Assembly: GCF_900100375.1 (NCBI RefSeq) | Contig: NZ_FNEZ01000004.1 | Span: forward strand, 1-64,000 | From: Flavobacterium noncentrifugens | GTDB lineage: Bacteria > Bacteroidota > Bacteroidia > Flavobacteriales > Flavobacteriaceae | Direction of reading: 5' to 3' | DNA length: 64,000 bases | In this document: piece by piece, positions 1 to 8,833 of the stretch | Position numbering within the stretch: position 1 is the stretch's first letter | Layout: each line of letters starts with the position of its first letter | Notes under the pieces: generated by a model | Seen by the model: only the letters and a program-made list of their open reading frames with translations | Told to the model about the DNA's origin: nothing | Databases searched by the model: none | Program-made: the position numbers and the translations under genes

Positions 1-1146
1 AATTTTCCGACGCCTTTGAATATTTGTAGTGGCGACATTATTAACATTGGAAACACGTCTCCGAATGGCGTAGTCGGAACGTGGTCATCAGCGTTCAGCA
101 ACACAGTCGGGGCAACTTATACTTTCACGCCAAATGCTGGGCAATGTGCCGTCGGGCAAACTTTGACCATAGCAATCAGAACACTTTCACTGCCAGCTAT
201 TGCTGGTACAAGCCAGCTCTGCGAAGGCACATCAATAACTTTATCCAATACTGTTCCGGGAGGAATCTGGGCTTCTAACAATACCGCTATTGCCACGATT
301 GATGCTTCCGGAACCGTTTTGGGTATCGCAGCGGGAACGGCGATACTGTCTTACACCATCGCCAGTGGGAGTTGTTCCCTGACGGTTTTCCACACGGTAA
401 ACGTGCATCCGCTGCCGAAACCAAAACTCACCGACCAGAATTTTTGCATCGACAGCAAAACAGGGCTTTTTATTTCAGATATTATCCTCAATTGTGCCAT
501 ACCCAATTCAGGATATTCGTTCGTATGGACGCGCAACAGCCTGCCGTTGCCTACGACAGGAAACAGCCATGTGGCTGATGAGGCCGGGATTTATGAAGTG
601 GTCGTGACCAACACGGCAACAGGCTGTTCGCAAACGGCACAATGCACGCTGGGCATTTCTGCCATGCCAACAGGAACTGCGGTTGCTACAGAAGATTTCC
701 AAAACAACCAAATCATCACGGTTACCGTGTCACCGGTTTCTAATTCCTATCTGTTCCGGTTGAATGGTGGCCCGTGGCAGCAAAGCCCGGTCTTTTCAAA
801 CGCAAGTGAAGGCGAAAACATTGTCGAGGCGACCGATACCAAAGGTTGCGGTACGCTGACCCTACCGGTTTACGTACTGAATTATCCGCGCTTTTTTACG
901 CCAAACGGCGATGGCTACAACGATACCTGGAATGTCAGCCTGCCGGACGAAAACGGGTCGGAGATCTATATTTTTGACCGTATGGGAAAACTGCTCAAAT
1001 CACTCAAACCTTCCAAAGACAGCGGCTGGGACGGCACTTATAACGGCAAGATGCTACCCGCCAGCGATTATTGGTTTCAATTGCATTACCGGGATTACCA
1101 AGGTGGTGAAAAAGAATTTAAAGCCCATTTTTCCCTGAAGCGTTAG
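1..1146 (+). CDS. T9SS type B sorting domain protein, 5'-truncated by window edge
   Basis: The reading frame is open from the first base, so the gene begins upstream of the window and only its C-terminal part (about 380 residues) is seen. The visible part has repeated Ig-like or Big-2-like modules (around GTSQLCEGTSITLSN and the following glycine/threonine-rich strands) and ends in a typical gliding-motility C-terminal domain: FFTPNGDGYNDTW, then IFDRMGKLL, then GWDGTYNGKMLPASDYW. In known T9SS cargo this domain directs export through the outer membrane and attachment at the surface. Substrate and function of the missing N-terminal part cannot be told. The next gene downstream is also a T9SS protein, so the block probably encodes cell-surface products. 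Confidence 0.9.
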   Translation, partial: NFPTPLNICSGDIINIGNTSPNGVVGTWSSAFSNTVGATYTFTPNAGQCAVGQTLTIAIRTLSLPAIAGTSQLCEGTSITLSNTVPGGIWASNNTAIATIDASGTVLGIAAGTAILSYTIASGSCSLTVFHTVNVHPLPKPKLTDQNFCIDSKTGLFISDIILNCAIPNSGYSFVWTRNSLPLPTTGNSHVADEAGIYEVVVTNTATGCSQTAQCTLGISAMPTGTAVATEDFQNNQIITVTVSPVSNSYLFRLNGGPWQQSPVFSNASEGENIVEATDTKGCGTLTLPVYVLNYPRFFTPNGDGYNDTWNVSLPDENGSEIYIFDRMGKLLKSLKPSKDSGWDGTYNGKMLPASDYWFQLHYRDYQGGEKEFKAHFSLKR

Positions 1147-1160
1147 CATAGACAAAACAA

Positions 1161-1190
1161 TAACCAACCAAAACCAACCAAAACCAACCA
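1161..1190 (+). repeat. three tandem 10-bp units in the leader of the next gene
   Basis: The sequence between the two T9SS genes carries AAACCAACCA three times with exact 10-bp period (first copy with T in place of the first A), ending three bases before the ATG at 1194. The unit is purine/cytosine only and cannot form a hairpin. It lies where a ribosome would bind, so a change in copy number would alter the leader of the downstream gene. Whether it is functional or slipped-strand noise cannot be told from one genome. Confidence 0.7.
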
Positions 1191-1193
1191 ATC

Positions 1194-2267
1194 ATGAAAC
1201 AAAAATCACAAAACCGGTTGCCAAATTTCTTTACCGTGCTATTGATGCTTGCCATCCTGCCTTTATCGGCACAAAGCATTATCTTTAAAAACAACATCGA
1301 GGGTACAAATCCGAGCCAGTTCAATCCGTTTACCGAAGGGCAGGAAACCGATGCCCATGTCACTGCTACCGGAATTGGGCGGGGGGCAGGCCTTGTGTCT
1401 GCAACCGAATCTGGAAGTTACAGCGTGACAAGCTGGAACACCTCAGCAGTCGACAATACGGCTTATTTTGAATTTACGGTCACGCCAAATCCGGGCTATC
1501 GCATCAATTATGGCACGCTTGAATTTAACATCGGCTTTTCGGGCGGACCGAATAACGCGCCTTTGGCTGTGCGTACGAACCTGAGCAGTTATGCAACCAA
1601 TATTCCATTCTCAAGGGCCTCGTTTTCCGTGCCGGTCGTGATCGATTTGAGTGCGTCGGCGTACCAGCAGGTGAATTCTTCGATGACTTTCCGCATTTAT
1701 CCTTATGGTTCTGCGAACATTTCAGACCGGTTTACGATTTATGATTTTGCCTTTAAAGGATCAGTTGCTCCTTTGTGCAACCTTGGGCTGCCTGAAGGAA
1801 ATTCCCAACAGCTGTTCCAACCGGGCAGTACTTTAGCCGATTTGGAGGTAGCAGGAACCAATTTGTCGTGGTTTGCTTCTATGGCCGATGCCCTTGACGG
1901 AAGCCCGGTGCTTCCGATTGCGACCGCTTTAACCGATGGCGCGACTTATTATGTGACACAAAGCAACGGCGGTTGTACGAGTGCACCGCTGCCTGTAACC
2001 GTAGCCGCTAACCTGGCCACTGCGGGTTTTGACCAGATGAAATTCCTTTGGTATCCGAATCCTGTAAGCGACCAATTGCAAATTGAAGCACTTTCGGAAA
2101 TTGACCATGTGGTGTTGTTTGCCCTTTCCGGACAGCAACTTGGCATCATACCCGGCAACGGGAATAAGGCTGCGGTCGATTTTTCAAATTTGGCTCCGGG
2201 CATTTACCTTGTTAAGGTGTTTACGAAAGACGGTTTCAAAACTTTCAAAGTCAGTAAAGCCCAATAG
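1194..2267 (+). CDS. secreted T9SS type A sorting domain protein
   Basis: A 357-residue protein. The N-terminus is a signal peptide (MKQKSQNR, then a hydrophobic run ending in LPLSAQS). The middle (about 25-200) is a beta-rich region with no family I can name, followed by a short Ig-like part with the phrase YYVTQSNGGCTSAPLPVTV often seen before sorting domains. The last ~75 residues are a type A sorting domain: FLWYPNPVSDQLQIEA, then LAPGIYLVKVFTKDGFKTFKVSKAQ. It is therefore exported by Sec and then by T9SS. The start at 1194 is chosen because it directly precedes the signal peptide. Confidence 0.88.
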   Translation: MKQKSQNRLPNFFTVLLMLAILPLSAQSIIFKNNIEGTNPSQFNPFTEGQETDAHVTATGIGRGAGLVSATESGSYSVTSWNTSAVDNTAYFEFTVTPNPGYRINYGTLEFNIGFSGGPNNAPLAVRTNLSSYATNIPFSRASFSVPVVIDLSASAYQQVNSSMTFRIYPYGSANISDRFTIYDFAFKGSVAPLCNLGLPEGNSQQLFQPGSTLADLEVAGTNLSWFASMADALDGSPVLPIATALTDGATYYVTQSNGGCTSAPLPVTVAANLATAGFDQMKFLWYPNPVSDQLQIEALSEIDHVVLFALSGQQLGIIPGNGNKAAVDFSNLAPGIYLVKVFTKDGFKTFKVSKAQ

Positions 2268-2412
2268 AACCTGTTTCACTTTATAAGTTAATTTCAAGGT
2301 CGCATCTAAGGGTACAATTAAGTTTTTGATAACTTAATATTTTAAATACTGATTGTTTTTAAAGTATTTTTGCCTAAAATATGTCCTAGCCGGGAATAAA
2401 TCAAAAATCAAC

Positions 2413-3747
2413 ATGAAAAAGAAAATACTGTTATTTTTTTTCGCACTGCTTGCAATGCCGGGATTCGCCCAATGCTGGAAATCTGTTTCTGTGGGGTATG
2501 CAAATGCTTTTGCTATTGCAGACAACGGGACGCTTTGGGCCTGGGGGAAAAACACGAACGGAGAATTGGGGGACGGCACCAACGTGAATAAAAATACGCC
2601 TGTACAGGTAGGCACCGCAAATGACTGGAAAGAAGTATTCGCCGGTATGGATGGCATTTATGCCTTTTCGCTTGCGATCAAAACCGACGGGACTTTGTGG
2701 GCCTGGGGAAGCAACAACCGGGGGCAACTGGGTGATGGGACTGCCATCAGCAAAAATTACCCGGTGCAAGTGGGTACCGACACGGACTGGAAAACAGCCG
2801 CTGCAGGCCTGAACCATTCTGTTGCCATCAAGCAAAACGGTACGCTTTGGGGATGGGGCTGCTCGGAGCATTTTGCCCTGATTGGATTTCCAAGCGGGGA
2901 GGACGTACTGGTTCCCGAACAGCGAAGCACCGATACCGACTGGGTGCAGGTTTCGGCACACGACCGCGTAACAGTGGCCGTGAAAGCCAACAATACCGTC
3001 TGGGGGTGGGGTTACAACCGGAACAACATGCTTGAGGTGCCGTCTGGCGCCACATTGGGTGGCGATACACGGTATCCTGCCCAAAAGATATTCGGCACCA
3101 ACATCAGGAAGACCACTACCGGAGACAGAACCAGTATTGACATCAAAACCAACAACATTTTAGCCAACAGCGGCGACCCCCTGGACCACAACCCGCTTTA
3201 TGTACTTGACGCCGATGTGGGATACAATACCACAGCGATCCTCAAACCAAACCATACCTTATGGTATGAGGGCAAAGTACTGGGAAGCCTGAGCCAGGTT
3301 GGAGTTGGCCTGACGCAACTGGGTACTGCGGCCAACTGGACGGCTGTCAGCGTCGGAAACCAGTGCGCTGCGGCATTAAATGCCGATGGTGAAATTTGGA
3401 CCTGGGGCGCGAATTTCCATGGCGGTCTTGGCAATGGCACCAGTGGCGTCGGTTTTGACTCTACCACGCTGGTAAAAGTATCGTGTCCTTCGCTGTTGAG
3501 TGGGGAACAATTTCCTGAATTGTCATTTCAGTTGTATCCCAACCCTGCTAAAAATACAGTAAAACTTCAGTCAGATGTTGTCATTGACCGCTTAATCATC
3601 ACTGATGTACTCGGTAAGGAATATTTCAATCAACGATTTAACAGCAGCATGATTGATGTTGATATCAGTTTGTTTGCGAAAGGGCTTTACATTGTTCAGG
3701 CTTTTTCCGGCCAGTCCCGGAATCATTTGAAGATGGTAAAGAATTAA
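2413..3747 (+). CDS. RCC1-repeat T9SS type A surface protein
   Basis: The ATG at 2413 gives a clean signal peptide (MKKKILLFFFALLAMPGFAQ); an upstream in-frame start at 2353 would put 20 odd residues in front of it. The body (about 25-350) has RCC1/BNR-type repeats recognisable by recurring GTLWAWGxNxxGQLGDGT and W(K)xVxAG, which in known proteins fold into a seven-blade beta propeller. The C-terminal ~75 residues are a T9SS type A domain (FQLYPNPAKNTVKLQS ... KGLYIVQAFSG). Such secreted RCC1 proteins are common in flavobacteria but their ligands are mostly unknown. Likely surface-attached. Confidence 0.9.
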   Translation: MKKKILLFFFALLAMPGFAQCWKSVSVGYANAFAIADNGTLWAWGKNTNGELGDGTNVNKNTPVQVGTANDWKEVFAGMDGIYAFSLAIKTDGTLWAWGSNNRGQLGDGTAISKNYPVQVGTDTDWKTAAAGLNHSVAIKQNGTLWGWGCSEHFALIGFPSGEDVLVPEQRSTDTDWVQVSAHDRVTVAVKANNTVWGWGYNRNNMLEVPSGATLGGDTRYPAQKIFGTNIRKTTTGDRTSIDIKTNNILANSGDPLDHNPLYVLDADVGYNTTAILKPNHTLWYEGKVLGSLSQVGVGLTQLGTAANWTAVSVGNQCAAALNADGEIWTWGANFHGGLGNGTSGVGFDSTTLVKVSCPSLLSGEQFPELSFQLYPNPAKNTVKLQSDVVIDRLIITDVLGKEYFNQRFNSSMIDVDISLFAKGLYIVQAFSGQSRNHLKMVKN

Positions 3748-3906
3748 GGGCGTCCGGAAAAACAGTTTTGGGCATCATTGCGGGAAGCACGGCAAGCATA
3801 TCAGTATGTGTAACAGAGCGTAGTCCATCTCTTCACTGTACACACAATCAAATGTTTCTGTAGTTGGTTTTAATTTAGTTGCCCGCCTCAGATCGAAATG
3901 CCGGCA

Positions 3907-4644
3907 TTATAACTGGGGACTGAAAGCGATCAACCAAAATACTGCCAGTAAAAAAACAATACTCCAAAAAATCAGATAACTTGCCAATGACCGTAAAATC
4001 ACCTTGAAAGTCGGCATGGTTCTGAAGAATTGCTGATCTGTAAAAATACTGAGCAAGATATCTGCAACAAACAGCGACGCGACGACATTTTTTAGCACCG
4101 GATTGTTGAGGTCATATATGATTAACAGTGGCAGTGTCGCAATATGCAGGAAAAGTCTTTGCGAGGCCTTAAAGGTGTTAAGAATAAGTAATTCGACGAA
4201 ATTATAGCCATGGTTGCGAAAGCACAACACCGTACCTATGGTGTAAAAAGGAATGGTAGCCAAAGTAACCCATGAATAGTGCGTCGAAATCCAGTTGTTG
4301 TATAATTCATAATTGACGTGGGATTCGCTCCTTTCGGCAAAGCTGGAACTGTCGATTCCGAAGTGGTGGTATAATAATCCATACGTTACCGCGAGCAGTA
4401 TTACAAGCGAGACCGGTTGAAAATGTTTGATCCGCTTGCCTTCGATAAATTCACGAATAGCATCTCCCGGCCTTGAATACAATTCTCTAAAAGTATAAAG
4501 AATGCCTGCATCGAAATGAAAAAGGCCGTGCCTGATGTCATGCCATACAAAATGAACGTCAAGTTTATGCGTATTTGCGGACTGTCCGCAAAGGTTGCAA
4601 AAATTTCCTTCAAACTTATTTCCGCAGTTTTTACAGGTAATCAT
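3907..4644 (-). CDS. DUF3667 family membrane protein with N-terminal zinc ribbon
   Basis: The protein starts with a zinc-ribbon-like CxxC...CxxC pair (TCKNCGNKFEGNFCNLCGQ), then the motif block HDIRHGLFHFDAGILYTFRELYSRPGDAIREFI that marks DUF3667, followed by three to five hydrophobic segments (around LVILLAVTYGLL, WVTLATIPFYTIG, LRSLASYLIFWSIVFLLAVFWL). About 245 residues from the ATG at 4644; a longer frame to 4701 lacks conserved sequence ahead of the zinc ribbon. Function is unknown for the family; it is an inner-membrane protein. It stands alone on the minus strand, facing away from the T9SS block. Confidence 0.88.
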   Translation of the reverse strand: MITCKNCGNKFEGNFCNLCGQSANTHKLDVHFVWHDIRHGLFHFDAGILYTFRELYSRPGDAIREFIEGKRIKHFQPVSLVILLAVTYGLLYHHFGIDSSSFAERSESHVNYELYNNWISTHYSWVTLATIPFYTIGTVLCFRNHGYNFVELLILNTFKASQRLFLHIATLPLLIIYDLNNPVLKNVVASLFVADILLSIFTDQQFFRTMPTFKVILRSLASYLIFWSIVFLLAVFWLIAFSPQL

Positions 4645-4823
4645 TTGGAATATTGAATTAGAATGTTGTAAAAGCGTTGAAAACAGTGTCACCACCTTCA
4701 TTAGAATAGTGGGATAATGCCGTCCATTACCGGAACTGGGTTTGAACTGAAATCGAATCCGCCATCAGGTGAATACGGCCCAAGTGGCTAACTTATAAGA
4801 ATATGCAATTGCCATCCAGGGCA

Positions 4824-5669
4824 TCATTTTTTTGCTTTCGACCCAAACGGACAGCGCTTGATCAGGTAATTTATGGTCGCATGGTACGCATCTATGTCAC
4901 TGCCAAAAGATTCCCTGGATTGGGCGTATCGGTTTACACCGGCGTCATCATAGAATTTCAGGTCAATTTTAGTGTTGTAATTCACCATTGTGGCGGCGTT
5001 GCCAGAGCCATAGACCGTGCCTGAAGTTTTTGTTGTCTCCTTGTTCCGATCCGTTTTTTGGGTTTCCTTGCCGTTATAGGTCGTCGAGCCACTGCTGAAA
5101 GTAGACGACCCTTTGTTGGTAACAGTGGCAATGCCGTAAACGACGTATTCCACACCCAAAAGGGTGGCAAGGTCAGCAGGCCTTTTCAGGCGTGCAGCTT
5201 CCGGGCTCAAGCCTTCTTCGGCCAGGAGGCTGTTGGTCGTGACCGGATCCTGAAAATTCGGGAGCGAGGTGTTTTCACGCAATGAATTGTAAGTATCCGA
5301 TTGCAGTTGCCTGCCCATGGCCTGGACATCAGAGTTGGACTCGTTGGTGATGTATTCAAACGGCAGCACGGCTATTTTTCCTTTTCTGTCCGCTGCCGAG
5401 ACGGTGCCCTGTGGGGCTTTTGTGATAATTTCGGTACGTCCGCTGGCAAACTTGATGCTGTTTACCTCCGATTTTTTAAATTCGTACTCCAGGGATTCGC
5501 CTTTATAAGCAAACTTAACCATACTGTCACCGATCGACAACACTTTGCCTTCTCTTTTTTCGCCATTGAGCATGTTTACAGTATCTACTTTGTCCTGCGC
5601 AAAATTGGGCAGACTGGCCAGCATAAACAACACCAGCAATACAGATTTGAAGAACATTGATTTTTTCAT
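4824..5669 (-). CDS. secreted CsgG/LpoB-like protein
   Basis: 281 residues with a signal peptide (MKKSMFFKSVLLVLFMLASLPNFAQ). Residues ~25-85 form a beta-rich module with the phrase GEKREGKVLSIGDSMVKFAYKG, seen in several Bacteroidota envelope proteins. From ~95 on, KIAVLPFEYITNE followed by LQSDTYNSLRENT and LLGVEYVVYGIATV matches the alpha/beta fold of CsgG/LpoB/TolB-N-like lipoprotein domains. The region ~200-235 is rich in S, T, G and K. The protein is probably periplasmic or outer-membrane associated; there is no lipobox cysteine after the signal. The next gene on the strand lies upstream past a hairpin, so it is probably its own transcript. Confidence 0.75.
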   Translation of the reverse strand: MKKSMFFKSVLLVLFMLASLPNFAQDKVDTVNMLNGEKREGKVLSIGDSMVKFAYKGESLEYEFKKSEVNSIKFASGRTEIITKAPQGTVSAADRKGKIAVLPFEYITNESNSDVQAMGRQLQSDTYNSLRENTSLPNFQDPVTTNSLLAEEGLSPEAARLKRPADLATLLGVEYVVYGIATVTNKGSSTFSSGSTTYNGKETQKTDRNKETTKTSGTVYGSGNAATMVNYNTKIDLKFYDDAGVNRYAQSRESFGSDIDAYHATINYLIKRCPFGSKAKK

Positions 5670-5692
5670 GATAATTCATTTAAGTTGATAGG

Positions 5693-5719
5693 AAAGCCGC
5701 GGGGCGGATGCGGCTTTTT
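5693..5719. terminator. hairpin between lipase and CsgG-like gene
   Basis: An 8-bp perfect stem (AAAGCCGC / GCGGCTTT) with a 9-base loop is followed on the + strand by TTTTTG. It sits just past the stop of the minus-strand lipase gene. In the minus direction the T run is only three long, so termination of the lipase transcript here is plausible but not strong. Confidence 0.5.
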
Positions 5720-5742
5720 GTGGCTGATTTATAATTTTTTTA

Positions 5743-6819
5743 TTAGTCGTACTTGTCCAGCAGATAGAGGTATGCTTTTAAATTGTGATGTACCAGCACG
5801 GAATGGTCGCTGTCCGGGAAATCCCTGTAATAGGCTTCATCAGGATTCAGGACAATTGCGGTTCCGCAGCGGGTGTAATATCCTGAGTGTATGTAGTCGG
5901 GATTTTCGAGTCCCGGCACTTTTTTACGGATGGCTTTGTGCACGATCTTGCCCAGATAAGTCTGGTATTCCTTGACGGCTTTGCGGTTGTATACCGTCAG
6001 TTGGGCATACACAAATTCCATCAGCGGGCGTTCAAGTAGTGGCTGCTTTTTTATCGTCCCCTGAACATTGGCAAAGGGATTGGTTTTATTGAGATCCTCA
6101 ATCGACTGGATGGAAATGGGCATTTCAGGAACCCAATCGGCCGCGTTTACCACGGTATACGACCAACCATTCCGATTCGCACTTTCATAATCATACGCAA
6201 AATACAGATTTCCAGGCTTGGGTGCCGCACTGCAATAGGTTTTAAATTGGATGTCTTTCGGCAGCTTTCCTTCTTTTTGATCGTATTTCAGCTGTGCGCT
6301 CATCAAAAAGGCGATGCCTGCGCCCTGGCTGTGCCCGAAGATAATGAAGTCGCGTATGCCTTTGGCATATTTTGCGTGGATCTTCTGCCGCACATCGTCA
6401 ATCAAAAAACCACAGGATGCCGCCCAGCCTACATGTACGCCGGCCTTTGGATTTTCGGCGAAATGATAGTCGTATGTCAGGGAATCGCTTAACGTTAAGC
6501 TGCCTTTGGCCGGAACCATAGCCGCATAAAAATTGGCCATCCAGCTCAGGGCCTGGTCTACCGATCCACGAATGCTGATCACCGCTGTATTGTTGCCCTC
6601 ATACATTTCCCAGCAATTCGCCAGCCCGCGCACTTTGGCACGGTAAACAGGCCGGTAATCGGTCGACTGGGGAATGCCTTTGTAGCCTGTGCTGTCGTTC
6701 CAGCGGGAAAAAGCCATCAACAGTTGGGCATATTCCCTTTTGTCAAACCCGGGCTTCAGATGCTGCGCGGGTAAAGAAAATGACAGCATTAAGAGTGAGA
6801 GAAGGTACAGTCGGTTCAT
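5743..6819 (-). CDS. secreted lipase family protein (alpha/beta hydrolase, class 3-like)
   Basis: The ATG at 6819 gives a signal peptide (MNRLYLLSLLMLSFSLPAQ) and a 358-residue protein; the frame is open to 6951 but that extension is not signal-like. The nucleophile elbow is FGHSQGAGIAF with Ser near residue 164. Upstream AVISIRGSVDQALSWMANF resembles the oxyanion region of fungal-type (class 3) lipases, and a late SDHSVLVHHNLKAYLYLL could supply the catalytic His. Predicted to cleave ester bonds in the periplasm or outside. It follows the lipocalin-like gene by 61 bp on the same strand, possibly as a two-gene unit. Confidence 0.82.
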   Translation of the reverse strand: MNRLYLLSLLMLSFSLPAQHLKPGFDKREYAQLLMAFSRWNDSTGYKGIPQSTDYRPVYRAKVRGLANCWEMYEGNNTAVISIRGSVDQALSWMANFYAAMVPAKGSLTLSDSLTYDYHFAENPKAGVHVGWAASCGFLIDDVRQKIHAKYAKGIRDFIIFGHSQGAGIAFLMSAQLKYDQKEGKLPKDIQFKTYCSAAPKPGNLYFAYDYESANRNGWSYTVVNAADWVPEMPISIQSIEDLNKTNPFANVQGTIKKQPLLERPLMEFVYAQLTVYNRKAVKEYQTYLGKIVHKAIRKKVPGLENPDYIHSGYYTRCGTAIVLNPDEAYYRDFPDSDHSVLVHHNLKAYLYLLDKYD

Positions 6820-6880
6820 GTTGCATTTTTTTAGTTGGAGCAGTTTCCTTTTAAAGTAAAAACAGCAGAAAAAAAGAGGT

Positions 6881-7249
6881 TTAATCAGATACTTTTTTAT
6901 ACTCCAGCGTTCCCATTTGTTCAGAGGAAATGACCCGCTTCCGGCTGTCAAAATAATCGATATGAAATTTTACCGGGATAATGATTGTAGACGTAATCGT
7001 CAATTCCGAATTGTCTTTGGAAAGCTTCCATTTGCTTTTATGCACTTCGTCGCCCACCAGGCTCTGGAATTCCCCATTTTCCAAAAATACCTGGAATACC
7101 TGATCGGTCTTGAACTGGCCAATAATGTCTTTGTCTTTGCCATTGTGCGTCCATCTGACCAACTGCCATTTTCCGAGTAATTCTTTGGACGTTTGCGCAC
7201 TTGCGGCAAAACCTGCAAGGCATAATAGGAGTAATGCTAATTTTTTCAT
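6881..7249 (-). CDS. small secreted lipocalin-like protein
   Basis: 122 residues with a clear signal peptide (MKKLALLLLCLAGFAASAQ). The mature part begins SKELLGKWQLVRWTHNGKDKD, the GKW motif typical of lipocalin-like domains, and continues as alternating beta strands (VFQVFLENGEFQSL, KSKWKLSKDNSELTIT). No enzymatic residues are evident. It precedes the lipase gene on the same strand. Function unknown; a small beta-barrel or ligand-binding periplasmic protein is the best inference. Confidence 0.75.
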   Translation of the reverse strand: MKKLALLLLCLAGFAASAQTSKELLGKWQLVRWTHNGKDKDIIGQFKTDQVFQVFLENGEFQSLVGDEVHKSKWKLSKDNSELTITSTIIIPVKFHIDYFDSRKRVISSEQMGTLEYKKVSD

Positions 7250-7404
7250 GGTGTTTTTTTTATAGCTAGCCCCTAAATTAGTAATTTTTTCAATTCGAAA
7301 TTAAGTCCGTGTTTATAATTTTTCGGCACAGCAGACTGTTTACGAACGCATTACAGCTTTTTTGATTTGGCATTTGTCACCAAAAAAAAAACGGCTTAAA
7401 GGCA

Positions 7405-7538
7405 TACCCGAAAACACAGGTTTGTTTTGGTGTTGTTTTACTGTTGTTTTGGTTTGCTTTGCAAAAAGCCGCTTTTTGCGAACAACAGTAAAACAACAGT
7501 AAAACAATTGTAAAACAAAAGTTACCCATTTTCGGGTA
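7405..7538. repeat. 134-bp nested inverted repeat element
   Basis: Three nested inverted repeats lie here. The outermost arms are TACCCGAAAA at 7405-7414 and TTTTCGGGTA at 7529-7538. The middle arms are an 18-bp perfect pair, 7431-7448 against 7481-7498 (TGTTGTTTTACTGTTGTT and its complement). In the centre is GCAAAAAG-CCG-CTTTTTGC at 7461-7479. The right half also carries tandem copies of AACAGTAAAAC. No convincing protein is encoded. It lies in the only larger gap between the lipocalin-like gene and the PAS gene and could be a palindromic mobile element (MITE/REP-like) or a strong bidirectional transcription stop. Confidence 0.7.
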
Positions 7539-7675
7539 ATGACCGCCATCGGTTTGCGTAATCCGGGTCCTGTAATCTGGGTAGAAAAGAAACGCCCTGG
7601 TTTTGCAGTTAAAATTTTAATATGGCTTTATTGATTATTTTAAAGGTACATTTCCAAAAAATAAAAGATACCCCC

Positions 7676-8287
7676 ATGAAACATTTTGAAGAGACTAAAG
7701 AATTGCTAAATAACTCGGTATTGTTTTACATTATTGCCACAGCCATGGATGGCAACTATTCTTACGTAAACGGGAATTATGCAAAAGAATTTTCACACAT
7801 CAGCACCAACTTTGTAGGGATGCCGTACCACATTACCATGCATCCCGACGACCGGAATACCTGTGTGGAAGTTTCCATGAAATGCTTTAACAATCCCGGG
7901 GAATTGTTTCCAGCCACCATCAGGAAGCACGACGGTAAAGACGGCTATGTCTATACGCAATGGGAGTATAAGGCGATGTTCGACGACCTCCAAAATCCTG
8001 CCGGGATATTCTGCCTGGGGTATAACATCACAAAATATGTTGCAGAACAACAGCAGCTGCAAAGCGCGCAGGCAGAACTGGAGAAAAATTCGTCGATCAT
8101 AAACCAGATTATTTTCCAACAGTCGCACCTGATCCGCGCACCGCTGAGCAACATCATTGGGCTGACTGCCGTGCTGGATAAAACAGGGCTGGACGCGAAC
8201 ACGAGCAATATCATCGATATGATTGCGGTCAGCGCAGACCAGCTCGATGGTGTGATCAGAAGCGTCATTGATATTGCCAGGGACTGA
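7676..8287 (+). CDS. PAS domain protein with HisKA-like domain, no ATPase domain
   Basis: 203 residues from the ATG at 7676; the frame is open to 7622 but without PAS-like sequence. Residues ~10-120 form a PAS domain (FYIIATAMDGNYSYVNGNY ... GMPYHITMHPDDR ... PAGIFCLGYNITKYV). A coiled coil (EQQQLQSAQAELEKNSSI) leads into an H-box-like segment QSHLIRAPLSNIIGL with His near 151, matching the dimerisation domain of Bacteroidota PAS histidine kinases. The protein ends about 50 residues later, so the HATPase_c domain is absent. It may pair with a separate kinase, act only as a sensor or phosphotransfer protein, or be the front half of a kinase gene. No regulator lies next to it. Confidence 0.8.
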   Translation: MKHFEETKELLNNSVLFYIIATAMDGNYSYVNGNYAKEFSHISTNFVGMPYHITMHPDDRNTCVEVSMKCFNNPGELFPATIRKHDGKDGYVYTQWEYKAMFDDLQNPAGIFCLGYNITKYVAEQQQLQSAQAELEKNSSIINQIIFQQSHLIRAPLSNIIGLTAVLDKTGLDANTSNIIDMIAVSADQLDGVIRSVIDIARD

Positions 8288-8833
8288 CGCTGAGGATGGT
8301 CTGTAACGGGTTGTGATGGAGAAACCCCACTGTCAAAACTTATCGAGCGCTTCCGAATGGGTGGCGTTAGGGCATTAAGCGATTGGGGTGCCGGCCATAG
8401 GAGGAAAATTACCAGGAAGTAAGATTGAAGGACAGCGGTTTTTTTTTGGTATTGGTGCGTGAAAGTTGTGATTTTAAAATGGTTATTGACGTGATCGACG
8501 TATGCACGCCGGATTGACCTACGTTCTGTTCTGTCCATTGGCGCACAAACTATATGACCTAGGTAGCTCCGCTTTCCTGAATCTGGTACCCCGAAAAAAT
8601 ACCTTTTTTCATCCCCCTATCCAAAAAGCTGATTGTCAGATATCTCATTTAGGGTTGTCCTGATTTAACATGTTTGGATAATCGGGTTCGTTAAAATTTT
8701 CTTCCGGAACCAATTAAGTCGGCCAAATTTCAGGATAATATTCTCCGCCTTCTTCGGGTGGTTATTGCCTGTCGCAATGATGGTATTTCTGAAAGCCCTT
8801 CTTAAGGCTTGGTGCGCTGTTATATGCTGTTTT
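8288..8833. other. 546-bp stretch without a recognisable gene
   Basis: Between the PAS gene and the HxlR gene I see no coding frame with family resemblance on either strand. Minus-strand open frames here run on antisense into the PAS gene and have no domain-like sequence. The missing kinase ATPase domain is not found here in any frame I could read. Confidence 0.6.

Noticed and set aside
2431..3084. 217-codon open frame on the minus strand
   Set aside because: Lies wholly antisense to the RCC1-repeat gene, and its product has no domain-like sequence; it is a by-product of repeat codon use.
7951..8538. 195-codon minus-strand frame over the PAS gene and gap
   Set aside because: Overlaps the PAS/HisKA coding region antisense; no recognisable sequence in the non-overlapping part.
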